Source: CAYLLN01 sp033762315 (GTDB lineage: Bacteria > Planctomycetota > Planctomycetia > Pirellulales > Pirellulaceae). From it: a DNA stretch of 64,000 nucleotides. The stretch is taken from the NCBI GenBank assembly GCA_033762315.1, contig JANRLS010000254.1:1-64000 (forward strand), written 5' to 3'. The position numbers and the translations under genes were made by a program. Positions 19,872-28,896 of the stretch are shown here, piece after piece; within the stretch, counting starts at the first letter, position 1, and each line of letters opens with the position of its first letter. The notes under the pieces were generated by a model, which did not search any database, was not told the origin of the DNA, and saw nothing but the letters and a program-made list of their open reading frames with translations.

Positions 19872-22800
19872 ATGAGCACCTCTCGCCGTCCTTTTCCCCG
19901 CCGCGTGCGCTCTCTCCGCCGCCCCCCATCCCCCGCCGCCCGCCTCCGCCGCTTCCTTGGCGGTGCCGAGCAGCTGGAAGCGCGGACCATGATGGCGGCC
20001 GACATGACTCCGGTCGTCAGTGAGTACTGGAATTACCAGCGTCCCGCCGACGTAAATAACGACGGCAACATCAGCCCGCAAGACTTGCTCGCGATCATCA
20101 ACGCCATGTCGGCCCGTGGCATGGGATCGCTCGTCGCGCCGAGCGGCGAAGGGGAGCAACCCGGCACGGGTGGTGGCAAGGTGTTCTTCGATCCGAACAA
20201 CGACAACGCCCTCAATCCACGCGACCTGCTCTTCGTCATCAACTCGATGGGGGAAGGGGAGGGTCCGCCGTTCATGGTCGATTATCGGATCACGCCGGTG
20301 TTTCAAGGAACGACCACTCCCATCACCACGCCGATTCAGGAAGGGGACTTTTTCGAGTTGCTCGTCGAGGTGAAGGACAACGGCCTCACCACCTACAACG
20401 GCCTGACTCGCCCGTCCGAGCAAACCGGATTCCCCGGCGCGACGAATTTCGGCGTCTTTACTCCGTATATCGATGTCCTGTGGGACACCTCGCAGGTCAA
20501 GGTGCAGACCAACGAAGCCCAGGTGATCAAGTTCACCGGCACGCCGCAGATCAACGTCACCACCTTTACCATCACCTTCAACGGCAACACCACCACGCCG
20601 ATTCTCTTCCGCGGCAATACGCCGACGACCGCCCGCGCGATCCAAAACGCCCTGCGCGCCTTGCCCGGTGGCAACAGCTCCATTAGCGGCCTCTCGAACT
20701 TCGAGGTCGAGCCCGAAACCGGCGGTGGCTTCCGCATTCGGTTCCTCAATTCGCTTAGCAACCAAGACGTGCCGACCCTGGGCACGGCCCTCGTTACGGC
20801 CGGCACCGCCACCGGCATTTCCTCGACCCAGGTGCTGGCCGCCAACACCGCCGCTTCGTTCAAGGAAGCCTTTGAGCCGCGCCCCGTGCGCGATACTTCC
20901 GATCCCAACATCATTCTCAACGCGGGAGCCGATCCCAACGAACCCTGGTACTCCGATTCCGACCTCGTCACTTCGGGCACGGAACTTCCCAACGGCGTGC
21001 ATCAGGCGGGCTCGGCGATCAACGAGGTGTACTACCTGAGTGGCCAGCCCTTCACCTGGCCCGGCAACGGTTTCGTCGAGGCGTTCCGCGTGCGGATGAA
21101 CGTCATCGAAAAGACCACCACCACGCCGGTCACCTTCACCGGCGACGTGACGAATCTCGATGCCAGCCATGTCGTCTCGGTTGTCGGTTTCCCCGGCAAT
21201 CCCCCGGCCATCGCCGCGGGAGACATCTTCATCACCAACACCTCGATCAACATTTCGGAGCAGGTTTCGGCGAGCGCCGTCGCCACCAACGTCAACGAAG
21301 ACAACCTCACCGGTGTTTCGTTCACGCCGACAATCACCGACAACTTCCCCCTCGCGGGCGAAGTGCTGGGAATCGTCAGCTTCACTCCCGCCGCCAATGG
21401 CACCGTCACCCGCACGGGCAACACGCTGCGGTACGTGCCCAGCGCCAACTTCAACGGCACCGACACCTTCACCTACACCATTAGCGATGGGACCGGCGGC
21501 CACACCGACACCGCCACGGTGACGATCACCGTGCTGGCGACGAACGACCCGCCGGTGAACAACATTCCGCTCGCCACGCAGAATGTCAACGAAGACGCCA
21601 CCGGCGGCTCGGCCCTCACTTTCGGCGGGGGGAATGCGATCACGATCACCGACATCGACTCGGGCACGGCGGTCATTCAGACGACGCTGACCGTTTCCAC
21701 TGATGGCTCCGGCGCCCACGGTACGCTGACGATGGGTTCCACGAATCCCCCCGCCGTCACCGGCAACGGCACGGGTACGCTGGTGATTACCGGCACTCGC
21801 GACGAGATTAATGCCGGCCTGTCGGGACTGCGGTTCACGCCGCGGCCCAACTTTGCGGGCGCCGCCACGATCCGAATGGATACTACCGACAATGGGGCGA
21901 CCGCCGCTCCGGCCAATGCTTCGGTCGGTACCGACCTCAACGACATCATCAATATTAACGTCGTCGCCATCAACGATCCGCCGGTCGTCACGGTTCCCGG
22001 CGCGCAAATCGTCGATGAGTCGGTCAATCTCACCTTCAATGCCGCCAACAGCAACCTCATCTCGGTGGCCGACATCGATGCCGGCACGGGGCAAGTCACG
22101 GTGGTCGTCTCGACCACGAATCTCACCGGCGGGCTCCTCAATCCGGCCGCTGGCAGCGGTGCCACGATCACCAATCCCAACAGCCGCTCGATGTCGATCA
22201 CCGGCACGCTGGCTCAGGTGAATGCCGCGCTCAACGGCATGACGTACTTCTCGTCGTCGCCGCAAAACGACACACTGACCATCACGCCGAACGACAACGG
22301 CAATACCGGAGCCGCCGGAACGCCGCCGGTCTCGGCCACCGTGCAAATCACCGTCAATCCGACCGTTCGCCCGCGAGCCATCAACGACGATAGCTCGGTG
22401 CTCGTCGGCACGATCCTCGAAGGCTCGACGACCGCGGTCACGCTTAATGTGCTGGCGAATGACCTCTCGAATATCGACGAAACCAGGTTCTTCGACGGCA
22501 CGCCGTCTCTCGGATCCAACCCCGGAACCCTCTCGATCCAAGGAACCGCGCCGAACCAAACACTGCTCTACACTCCTCCCGGGGGCAAATTCTACGGGGA
22601 GTTCACCTTCGAATACACGATGCGCGAAACCGACAACATTCCGGTCGGTGGCACGCAATTGCCGAACAACGGCCCCAGCACCGCCACGGTGAAGATCGTC
22701 ATCACCAAGGTCAACGACGCTCCCGTGGGCGTCGCCGACAACTACCTCCTCGCCAACGGCGCGACCGAAGATGTCGTGTTCAATGTCAACGCCGCTAACG

Positions 22801-25271
22801 GCCTTTTGGTCAACGACACCGATGCCGACAACCTTAGCGCCCCCTTCAATGCCGGCCTGACGGTCGACACCACCTCCATTGTCCAGCCACCGGCGGGGCA
22901 AGGGACTGTCTCCGTCAATGCCGACGGCTCGTTCGCTTGGACCCCCACGCCAGGTTCGCACTTCAACGGCCAGACTTCGTTCTCCTACAAGGTCAAGGAC
23001 AGCGATAATCTGCTCTCGGCCGCCACGACCGTTACCATCGACGTGGCCGCGGTCCCCGATAACCCGATCGCCAATGCCGATAGCTACTTGGGGGTCAACG
23101 GCGCGACGGAAGACGTGGTATTCAACGTCTCCGCGGTCAACGGGCTGCTCGTCAACGACACCGATCCCGATAACCTCTCGCCCCCCTTGAACACGGGAGT
23201 GACCGTCGATACGACTTCCATCGTCCAGCCGCCAGCTGGGCAGGGGACCGTCGCCGTGAATCCCGACGGCTCGTTCGCTTGGACCCCCACCCCCGGTGCC
23301 GATTTCAACGGTCAGACCTCGTTCACCTACCGGGTCATGGATGGGGGCGGATTGCTCTCGGCGGCGGCCACGGTGACCATCGACGTGGCCGCGTCCAACG
23401 ACGCCCCGGTCGCCGGCAACGCCACCTACTCGGTTGGCGAAGGACAAACCCTGAATGCCACCGGTGGCTCGGCGGGCACCGGCTTGCTCCGCTTCCCGAC
23501 GAACCCCATCGTGACCGATGTCGATAGCTCGCGGGTCAATCTTTCCGTCACGCTCGTCAGCGGACCGTCCGAGGGAACCTTCAACTTCAACTCGAACGGT
23601 TCGTTCAGCTACACGCCCGTCTCGGGCAATCCCGTTGCTTCCGTCACGTTCACCTACACGGCGACGGATGGCCTCGCCACCTCGAACGTCGGCACCATCA
23701 CTATCAACATCCTGGCGGTTAACAACGCCCCGACCGCGAACAACGACACCCTGACCGCGACTGAGGACCAGACACTTACCATCGTCGCGCCGGGCACCGT
23801 CGGCAATCGTGGGCTCCTCTTCAACGATACCGACCCCGAAAACGACACGCTGCAAATCGTCAATCCGGGGAGCATCGTGCTCAATGGTCCGGGCACATTG
23901 GCCGTCACCGCCGACGGGTCGGTCACTTATACGCCCCCGTCGCAGCGGTTCGATAGCACCGCGTTCGCCACGTTCACCTATCAAATCACCGACGGCATCA
24001 ATACGTCGAATGCCGCGACGGTGACGATCAACCTGAACGAGGTTAACGACGACCCGACCGCCAACCCCGACAATTATACCGCGATCACCAATTTCACCAA
24101 CCAGGTGATCGATGTTTTGACCAACGATTCGAACAGCCCCGATGTCGTCGCCAACGGGCCAGCTTCCGACATTTCCGGCGAAGTCCGAATCGTGCAGTCG
24201 CTCACCGCGCTCGGCGTCACCGTCACTCGCGACGGCAGTGGCAACACCACCGACCTGACCACCACGCTCGGTGGCAAGGTTCGGCTGGTCAACGGCGAGG
24301 TTCGCTACGATTCTCCCCCCGGCGCGCAGAACGTCACCGATTCGTTCGACTACACCCTCAGCGACGGCCGCGGCGGCAACTCCACCACCACCGTCACCAT
24401 TCCGGTCATCAACTTCGTCGCTAAGTCGATCAGCGGCACCGTCTTCATCGATGGCAACGGCGATGGCCTCCCTGGCGGCCCCGGCGACAAGCCCCTCGCC
24501 GGCATCGTGGTGCATCTGGTCGGAAGCGATCTGCTCGATCCGCTCAATCCGATCACGGTCAACCGCACCGCCACCACCGGTGCCGATGGGGTGTTCCTTT
24601 TCACTGGCGTCCGCCCCGGTTCGTACGACATTTACCAGGACCAGCCAAATTTCATTCGCGACGGGGCCGACACGGCTCCAACCGGCAGCCTCGCGACGCG
24701 CACCGGCAACGACAACTTCCACGCCAGTTGGCCCGCAACGAATGTCGTCGGCAACATCACCGGCTTGCTTTTTGTCGAAGCGGGCCTCAACCCCACTGAC
24801 AGCGACCTCCTCGACAGTAGCGGCCTGTATGGCGAAGTGCTCGCCTCGTCGGGCAGCAACGGCATGGTGTTCAATGTCGATCTGGGCGGTTCGCTCGACT
24901 GGATGTATTGCCTGCCGGGTTGGAACAACCTTCGCTCGGCGACCATCGTGCTGCAGCCCGGCTTGGCTTCGGGAACGCTGATCGTCACCGATCTTTCGGG
25001 CGCGACCTACACCCGCTCGATCTTCCAGGCCCCGAAGAACAACACCGGCCTGAACAACACTCCCCCGGCTGGTTCCAGCGCTCGCTTTCGCATCCTGGGA
25101 ATCGGCAACTCGGGCGAATACCTCCTCCGCCTCGACGGCACGGCGGCCGATTTCGGCCTAACTCTGGCGGCCGCGGCGGTTCCGGCCGGTGGCGAAGGGG
25201 AGGCCCCAATGAGCGACGGCGAATTCGCCCGCGGGGCGGACGAAGTGATGGCCGAGGGACAATGGGCCTGA
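19872..25271 (+). CDS. Giant exported cadherin-like/dockerin protein
   Basis: About 1,799 residues. The chosen ATG gives a very Arg/Pro-rich N-terminus leading to the export motif A-E-Q-L-E-A-R-T-M-M-A-A (residues about 35-46), the same class of motif as in the giant protein upstream. Dockerin-like calcium loops follow immediately (D-V-N-N-D-G-N-I-S at about 59 and F-D-P-N-N-D-N-A-L at about 105), an unusual N-terminal position. A domain around 230-330 shares the A-I-Q-N-A-L-R-A-L pattern with the giant protein. Residues about 470-1516 are tandem cadherin-like/Big repeats (N-F-N-G-T-D-T-F-T-Y-T-I-S-D-G), followed by a SdrD/Cna-B-like domain (S-G-T-V-F-I-D-G-N-G-D-G, about 1519-1585). It ends with a G-E-G-E-A-P linker and acidic tail. 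Likely a surface adhesin or matrix protein. There is no clear Shine-Dalgarno. Confidence 0.85.
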   Translation: MSTSRRPFPRRVRSLRRPPSPAARLRRFLGGAEQLEARTMMAADMTPVVSEYWNYQRPADVNNDGNISPQDLLAIINAMSARGMGSLVAPSGEGEQPGTGGGKVFFDPNNDNALNPRDLLFVINSMGEGEGPPFMVDYRITPVFQGTTTPITTPIQEGDFFELLVEVKDNGLTTYNGLTRPSEQTGFPGATNFGVFTPYIDVLWDTSQVKVQTNEAQVIKFTGTPQINVTTFTITFNGNTTTPILFRGNTPTTARAIQNALRALPGGNSSISGLSNFEVEPETGGGFRIRFLNSLSNQDVPTLGTALVTAGTATGISSTQVLAANTAASFKEAFEPRPVRDTSDPNIILNAGADPNEPWYSDSDLVTSGTELPNGVHQAGSAINEVYYLSGQPFTWPGNGFVEAFRVRMNVIEKTTTTPVTFTGDVTNLDASHVVSVVGFPGNPPAIAAGDIFITNTSINISEQVSASAVATNVNEDNLTGVSFTPTITDNFPLAGEVLGIVSFTPAANGTVTRTGNTLRYVPSANFNGTDTFTYTISDGTGGHTDTATVTITVLATNDPPVNNIPLATQNVNEDATGGSALTFGGGNAITITDIDSGTAVIQTTLTVSTDGSGAHGTLTMGSTNPPAVTGNGTGTLVITGTRDEINAGLSGLRFTPRPNFAGAATIRMDTTDNGATAAPANASVGTDLNDIININVVAINDPPVVTVPGAQIVDESVNLTFNAANSNLISVADIDAGTGQVTVVVSTTNLTGGLLNPAAGSGATITNPNSRSMSITGTLAQVNAALNGMTYFSSSPQNDTLTITPNDNGNTGAAGTPPVSATVQITVNPTVRPRAINDDSSVLVGTILEGSTTAVTLNVLANDLSNIDETRFFDGTPSLGSNPGTLSIQGTAPNQTLLYTPPGGKFYGEFTFEYTMRETDNIPVGGTQLPNNGPSTATVKIVITKVNDAPVGVADNYLLANGATEDVVFNVNAANGLLVNDTDADNLSAPFNAGLTVDTTSIVQPPAGQGTVSVNADGSFAWTPTPGSHFNGQTSFSYKVKDSDNLLSAATTVTIDVAAVPDNPIANADSYLGVNGATEDVVFNVSAVNGLLVNDTDPDNLSPPLNTGVTVDTTSIVQPPAGQGTVAVNPDGSFAWTPTPGADFNGQTSFTYRVMDGGGLLSAAATVTIDVAASNDAPVAGNATYSVGEGQTLNATGGSAGTGLLRFPTNPIVTDVDSSRVNLSVTLVSGPSEGTFNFNSNGSFSYTPVSGNPVASVTFTYTATDGLATSNVGTITINILAVNNAPTANNDTLTATEDQTLTIVAPGTVGNRGLLFNDTDPENDTLQIVNPGSIVLNGPGTLAVTADGSVTYTPPSQRFDSTAFATFTYQITDGINTSNAATVTINLNEVNDDPTANPDNYTAITNFTNQVIDVLTNDSNSPDVVANGPASDISGEVRIVQSLTALGVTVTRDGSGNTTDLTTTLGGKVRLVNGEVRYDSPPGAQNVTDSFDYTLSDGRGGNSTTTVTIPVINFVAKSISGTVFIDGNGDGLPGGPGDKPLAGIVVHLVGSDLLDPLNPITVNRTATTGADGVFLFTGVRPGSYDIYQDQPNFIRDGADTAPTGSLATRTGNDNFHASWPATNVVGNITGLLFVEAGLNPTDSDLLDSSGLYGEVLASSGSNGMVFNVDLGGSLDWMYCLPGWNNLRSATIVLQPGLASGTLIVTDLSGATYTRSIFQAPKNNTGLNNTPPAGSSARFRILGIGNSGEYLLRLDGTAADFGLTLAAAAVPAGGEGEAPMSDGEFARGADEVMAEGQWA
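22734..23417 (+). repeat. Tandem near-identical 114-residue modules
   Basis: Two adjacent 342-nt units (22734-23075 and 23076-23417) encode modules that are roughly three quarters identical by eye and in perfect register, sharing T-E-D-V-V-F-N-V, V-D-T-T-S-I-V-Q-P-P-A-G-Q-G and D-G-S-F-A-W-T-P-T-P-G. Similarity is also high in the DNA, so this is the most recent duplication visible in the protein. Confidence 0.85.
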
Positions 25272-25312
25272 TACGGCGGCTAATCAACGAGTAGCCAGGC
25301 ACTTCGCCCGCG

Positions 25313-26515
25313 CTACGGCAGGCGATGCCCGAGCTTCTCGCGCTTGGTCGAAAGATACCGGGCGTTGTGCGGGTTCGTCGGCGCAATGATCGGCACCTGA
25401 TCGACCACTTGCAGGTCGAAGCCGTCATAAATGAAGGCATCAACCTTCTTGGGGTTGTTCGTCAGCAGGCGGACCTTCGACAGGCCGAGGTCCTTCAGAA
25501 TCTGGATGCCGACGCCGTACTCGCGCATGTCGGCCTTAAAGCCGAGGGCCTGGTTGGCCTCGACCGTGTCCAGCCCGCGCTCTTGCAGGTCGTAGGCCTT
25601 GATTTTCTCGACCAGGCCGATGCCACGTCCCTCTTGCGGCAGATAAACCAACACGCCAGCCCCTTCCGCGCTGATTTGCTCCAGGGCCATTTGCAGTTGG
25701 CTGCCGCAGTCGCAGCGGAGCGAATCCAAGAGATCACCCGTAAAGCACGACGAATGCAGGCGAACGAGCGGAGCCTCGACGGATTTTAAGTCCCCCTTCA
25801 CCAGCACCATCGGTGTTTGCGATTCGAACTTCACCTCGTAGGCGATGATCTGAAATTCCCCCCACTTGCCCGTCGGCAGTGTCGCTTGGGCAATGCGGCC
25901 CACGAGCTTTTCGCTGACGCGGCGATGGGCGATCAGTTGCTCGATCGAGATGATTTTCAGGTTGTGTTTGATTGCTAAGGCTTGCATCTGCTCGCGCGTG
26001 GCTCGCTCGCCCCGTTCGTCGAGAATCTCACAGAGCACCCCCACTGGCGCAAGCCCCGCCATGCGGCAGAGATCGACGGTCGCTTCGGTATGCCCCGCCC
26101 GCCGCAAGACGCCCCCCTCTTTCGCCAAGAGCGGATGGACGTGTCCCGGACGGACAAAATCGGCGGCCGAGGTAGTCGAATCGGCAATCGCCCGGACGGT
26201 GCGGGCCCGCTCTTCGGCCGTGATGCCCGTTTTGCCCTGCCGGTGGTCAATCGGCGTCAAAAAGCCGGTGCCGAGCGGGGCAGTGTTGGTTTCGACAACC
26301 GGCGTAAGTCCTAGCCGGCGAGCGGTTTCCGGCAAGAGGGGCGTGCAAAACTGCCCGCGACCGCTCAGAATGAAATTTACCACCTCCGGCGTGGCCTTTT
26401 CGGCCGCGCAGATGAAATCCCCCTCGTTCTCGCGGTCTTCCGCATCGACAACGATGATGACCTCGCCGCGAGCGATCGCATCGACGGCAGCTTGGACGGT
26501 GGAGAAGTCGGACAT
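25313..26515 (-). CDS. ribBA: Bifunctional DHBP synthase / GTP cyclohydrolase II
   Basis: 400 residues, the usual length of RibBA. The N-terminal half is 3,4-dihydroxy-2-butanone 4-phosphate synthase: D-A-E-D-R-E-N-E-G-D-F binds metal and ribulose 5-phosphate, with R-P-G-H-V-H-P-L and H-T-E-A-T-V-D-L. The C-terminal half is GTP cyclohydrolase II, with the zinc cysteines in C-F-T-G-D then R-C-D-C-G and the G-R-G-I-G-L catalytic loop. Together they supply both branches of riboflavin synthesis from ribulose 5-phosphate and GTP. The motifs in both halves appear complete, so the protein should be bifunctional. It is convergent with the giant gene and stands alone, with no other rib genes in the window. 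The start has no Shine-Dalgarno, but a TATAAT box lies 6 nt upstream. Confidence 0.95.
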   Translation of the reverse strand: MSDFSTVQAAVDAIARGEVIIVVDAEDRENEGDFICAAEKATPEVVNFILSGRGQFCTPLLPETARRLGLTPVVETNTAPLGTGFLTPIDHRQGKTGITAEERARTVRAIADSTTSAADFVRPGHVHPLLAKEGGVLRRAGHTEATVDLCRMAGLAPVGVLCEILDERGERATREQMQALAIKHNLKIISIEQLIAHRRVSEKLVGRIAQATLPTGKWGEFQIIAYEVKFESQTPMVLVKGDLKSVEAPLVRLHSSCFTGDLLDSLRCDCGSQLQMALEQISAEGAGVLVYLPQEGRGIGLVEKIKAYDLQERGLDTVEANQALGFKADMREYGVGIQILKDLGLSKVRLLTNNPKKVDAFIYDGFDLQVVDQVPIIAPTNPHNARYLSTKREKLGHRLP

Positions 26516-26521
26516 GCGGGT

Positions 26522-26527
26522 ATTATA
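26522..26527 (-). promoter_or_regulatory. Leaderless-type -10 box of ribBA
   Basis: On the minus strand a perfect TATAAT is followed by 6 nt and then the ATG of ribBA. The expected transcription start coincides with the start codon, and there is no Shine-Dalgarno. No good -35 box is seen. Confidence 0.5.
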
Positions 26528-26563
26528 GACAAGAGACCATACCGCCTGACAGGGACCGCCAGA

Positions 26564-26582
26564 CCGCGACCACTGGTCGCGG
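26564..26582. repeat. Dispersed 19-nt palindrome, copy 1
   Basis: A perfect 9-bp stem with a 1-nt centre, CCGCGACCA-C-TGGTCGCGG, ending 7 nt before the ATG at 26590. The same element with T at the centre recurs at 50915-50933. Confidence 0.8.
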
Positions 26583-26589
26583 CTATGCC

Positions 26590-27456
26590 ATGCTCGACCG
26601 CGAAGAATACGTCGAACAGGCCCACCTCTTCCGCACGCTGAGCGAGCGGCTGGGCGAGAACTTGCCGATCCAGGAATTGCTGGCGGCTCTGAAGCAGGAG
26701 GTCCTTTCGACGACCCGCCTGCCGCTGGCGCTCGATTTTCTGCTGGCCGAGATCAAACATGCGGGAACGATGTCGTCGGCGATGGGGCGACTGGCCCACT
26801 ATTTCACGCCGTTCCAGACCTACGTCATGCGCGAAGCCGAGGCCGAGCGGGGCCGCTTCGACATGCGGATCGGCATCGACATCCTGCGGCACGAGGCTCA
26901 GTACCGCTCGCAAGCGCCGATTCCGCAGGGGTTGTTCATGTACCAGTTCGAATGCCTCTGCCGTAATCGGCTGAAATACGACCCCGGCCTAGCGGCGATC
27001 GCCGACGACCCGCTCTACGACGACGACTGGCGCACCTGGATTCGCGACCTGCGGCTGCGAATCGGGATGGTCGATTTCGCCGACATGATCTACGTCCGGA
27101 GCCAGTTCAACATCATCCACTTGACCAAACCCGGCCAGCCGCCCCCCGTGCCCGAGAAGCCGCTGCTGTTCGGCGAAAAAGAGGGCAAAATCGCCTGGGC
27201 CAACCGCCGTAAAGACCCGCTCTATCTCTTCTCCGCCTTGCAGCGGCACCTCGGCTATCCCCCCGTTCCTCGCCCCAAACGGCCCGACGAATCGGCCAAT
27301 CTGGTGCCGCTGTTGCAGGTGCGCGTCGAGCGGCTCGAAGCCCGCCTCAAGCTGCTGGAAGACGAGCAAAAAGATAAGGGCATCGACATCACCAAGTTCT
27401 ATGGGCCGACCAGCGTACCCCTGCCGCATGTCCTGCCTCCGGATGATGTGGTGTGA
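26590..27456 (+). CDS. Conserved hypothetical protein
   Basis: 288 residues, no signal peptide, rich in helices and in charged and aromatic residues. A distinctive segment D-D-D-W-R-T-W-I-R-D-L-R-L-R-I-G-M-V-D-F (about 150-169) looks like a conserved core. The C-terminal part has a short coiled-coil-like heptad stretch (V-E-R-L-E-A-R-L-K-L-L-E-D-E). I recognise no catalytic motif and no characterised family. It is divergent from ribBA. The 19-nt palindrome just before the ATG occupies the place of a ribosome binding site, so translation initiation may be affected by a hairpin. The function is unknown. Confidence 0.7.
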   Translation: MLDREEYVEQAHLFRTLSERLGENLPIQELLAALKQEVLSTTRLPLALDFLLAEIKHAGTMSSAMGRLAHYFTPFQTYVMREAEAERGRFDMRIGIDILRHEAQYRSQAPIPQGLFMYQFECLCRNRLKYDPGLAAIADDPLYDDDWRTWIRDLRLRIGMVDFADMIYVRSQFNIIHLTKPGQPPPVPEKPLLFGEKEGKIAWANRRKDPLYLFSALQRHLGYPPVPRPKRPDESANLVPLLQVRVERLEARLKLLEDEQKDKGIDITKFYGPTSVPLPHVLPPDDVV

Positions 27457-27509
27457 GCCGCGGTGGGCCTGTTGCCTTTACCAATTAACGCAGAGTGAGG
27501 AATAACAGC

Positions 27510-27809
27510 ATGAGTTCCAGTCCTCTTCGAGAACCATTCCTTCGCGAACTTGCCGACAAATTCGTTGGTGCCCAGCGAAGTCTTGCGCGCCGATTGGCTG
27601 GTCTTGACAATGAAGATGCGGCTTCGCGAGACGCGATCATTCGCGAGGAACTGCGCGGACTATTCCACGGCGTGCTGGTGATTTTCGATGGCGGCACTGC
27701 TCTGGCCGACAAAGGACTGGTGCAGATCATCGATGAAGACGGCGAGCCTTTCGACCGATTCCTGTACGAAATTGGCTTCCGCTATTGGCCGTCCGGCGAT
27801 GTGGCATGA
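27510..27809 (+). CDS. Small hypothetical protein
   Basis: 99 residues. The ATG is preferred over an in-frame GTG 15 nt upstream because GAGG lies 9 nt before it. The protein is acidic and helical, with a conserved-looking core L-R-G-L-F-H-G-V-L-V-I-F-D-G-G and L-V-x-I-I-D-E-D-G-E-P. There is no signal peptide and no known motif. It is followed by about 95 nt and then the pair of overlapping genes at 27904-28819. It could be a small regulatory or immunity-type protein, but nothing in the sequence demonstrates that. Confidence 0.6.
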   Translation: MSSSPLREPFLRELADKFVGAQRSLARRLAGLDNEDAASRDAIIREELRGLFHGVLVIFDGGTALADKGLVQIIDEDGEPFDRFLYEIGFRYWPSGDVA

Positions 27810-27903
27810 CTTATCAGTCGTCGGCAACAGATGCCTTGTCGTATGAAAGTGCATAGCTGTCAGCCGCCGAACTGCGTAAGATGAATTGGCGGAGGAACCA
27901 CCC

Positions 27904-28278
27904 ATGACCGATTCCGATGGCAATCCGATACGCGCGAGCGGCGAGCGGCCGGCAGGTTCTTCTCCTATGGCAACTCGCGAAGGCGACAACTGGTTCAACG
28001 AGACCCCGGCCCACTCAACCGCCTCTTACGAAGCGTTTCTCCTTGATTTGCCTGAGCTGATGGAGACTCATCCTGGCTTGTGCGCTGCTTATCAAAACGG
28101 CGTCCGCATGGGCATCGGTCCCCGCCGTCGCGAGTTTTATCAGGAGCTGTTTGGAAAAGGTTGCGATCCTACTCGCCTGCTTGTCTTCACGATCGAGCCC
28201 CAGGTTCCGCTGGAAGTGGAAGTAAGCTGGCTGCCTGACGACGAAATTGAAGTAGAGCAACATGCAGACGATCGTTGA
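27904..28278 (+). CDS. DUF5678-like hypothetical protein
   Basis: 124 residues; the start is supported by GGAGG 8 nt upstream. The first 35 residues are disordered. The rest (F-L-L-D-L-P-E-L-M-E-T-H-P-G-L-C-A-A-Y-Q-N-G, then G-I-G-x-R-R-x-E-F-Y-Q-E-L-F-G-K-G, then V-F-T-I-E-P-Q) resembles small proteins annotated as DUF5678, where a short beta/alpha unit ends in I-x-P-E. This is resemblance by pattern only. The gene overlaps the next by 17 nt, so the two are probably translated together. In other bacteria proteins of this type are found next to retropepsin-like proteases (recalled, not checked). The role is unknown. Confidence 0.6.
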   Translation: MTDSDGNPIRASGERPAGSSPMATREGDNWFNETPAHSTASYEAFLLDLPELMETHPGLCAAYQNGVRMGIGPRRREFYQELFGKGCDPTRLLVFTIEPQVPLEVEVSWLPDDEIEVEQHADDR

Positions 28279-28819
28279 CTCGTCGCCCGTCGAGGCAGGC
28301 TCGTTCGTCCAACTCCCCAGCGGCGAGAAGGTGCAAACGCGTCCGCGGCAGGTATTGGTGTGGATGAGCGTGACGCCGACCACTTACATTGCGCTTCCGT
28401 CTCATTGGCCGCGATTCCCGGTGGTCGTCGATTCCGGCTTCAATTCGACGTTCTTGATCAGCGCGCGACAATTGGAACAATGGGGCGGCGTCAGCCTGCG
28501 ATCGCTACCAAAGCTGCCGGAGGGCAAGACAGGAGCGGTCCTGGTGCGCGGGCAGCCGGCAAAGCTCCTGGACGCGTTCTTGTGGCTCCATCCCAACTTG
28601 CCCGGCCATCGCGACGTGCGTGTCAATGCCTCGCCCTTCACGATCTATGCCAATCCAGGCATTATCGTGACTCCGCCGGGCCGAGAATTGACTCGTTTTC
28701 CGCTGCTGGGCACGCTCGCGCTGGAATCGAACGCACTTGCCCTGGCACTCGATCCATTGCCGGTCGCCTCCGCCCCTGGCGAATTCAAGCTACATCTCAC
28801 CATTCGATCGATGTTGTGA
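28262..28819 (+). CDS. Retropepsin-like aspartic protease
   Basis: 185 residues, cytoplasmic (no signal peptide). The first motif of clan AA proteases appears as P-V-V-V-D-S-G-F-N-S-T (Asp57-Ser58-Gly59). The second hallmark, a hydrophobic-hydrophobic-Gly turn before a final strand, appears as F-P-L-L-G-T-L-A-L ... L-A-L-A-L-D (148-164). A single D-S/T-G motif and this small size fit retroviral-type enzymes that work as dimers. Here Ser replaces the usual Thr of D-T-G, which is allowed. It starts inside the preceding gene (17-nt overlap), implying translational coupling. The natural substrate is unknown. The alternative is an inactive protease fold used for binding. Confidence 0.7.
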   Translation: MQTIVDSSPVEAGSFVQLPSGEKVQTRPRQVLVWMSVTPTTYIALPSHWPRFPVVVDSGFNSTFLISARQLEQWGGVSLRSLPKLPEGKTGAVLVRGQPAKLLDAFLWLHPNLPGHRDVRVNASPFTIYANPGIIVTPPGRELTRFPLLGTLALESNALALALDPLPVASAPGEFKLHLTIRSML

Positions 28820-28896
28820 TTGCCTCGCTTCTGTGACATTGCCCAATCCCTTGCGGTTACACAGAATACAAAGACGAAACACCAACCACGAAACCA

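Noticed and set aside
19800..24722. A 1,640-codon minus-strand frame opposite the second giant gene
   Set aside because: Same explanation; it lies opposite cadherin-like repeats and has low-complexity Arg/Gly/Val/Asp composition.
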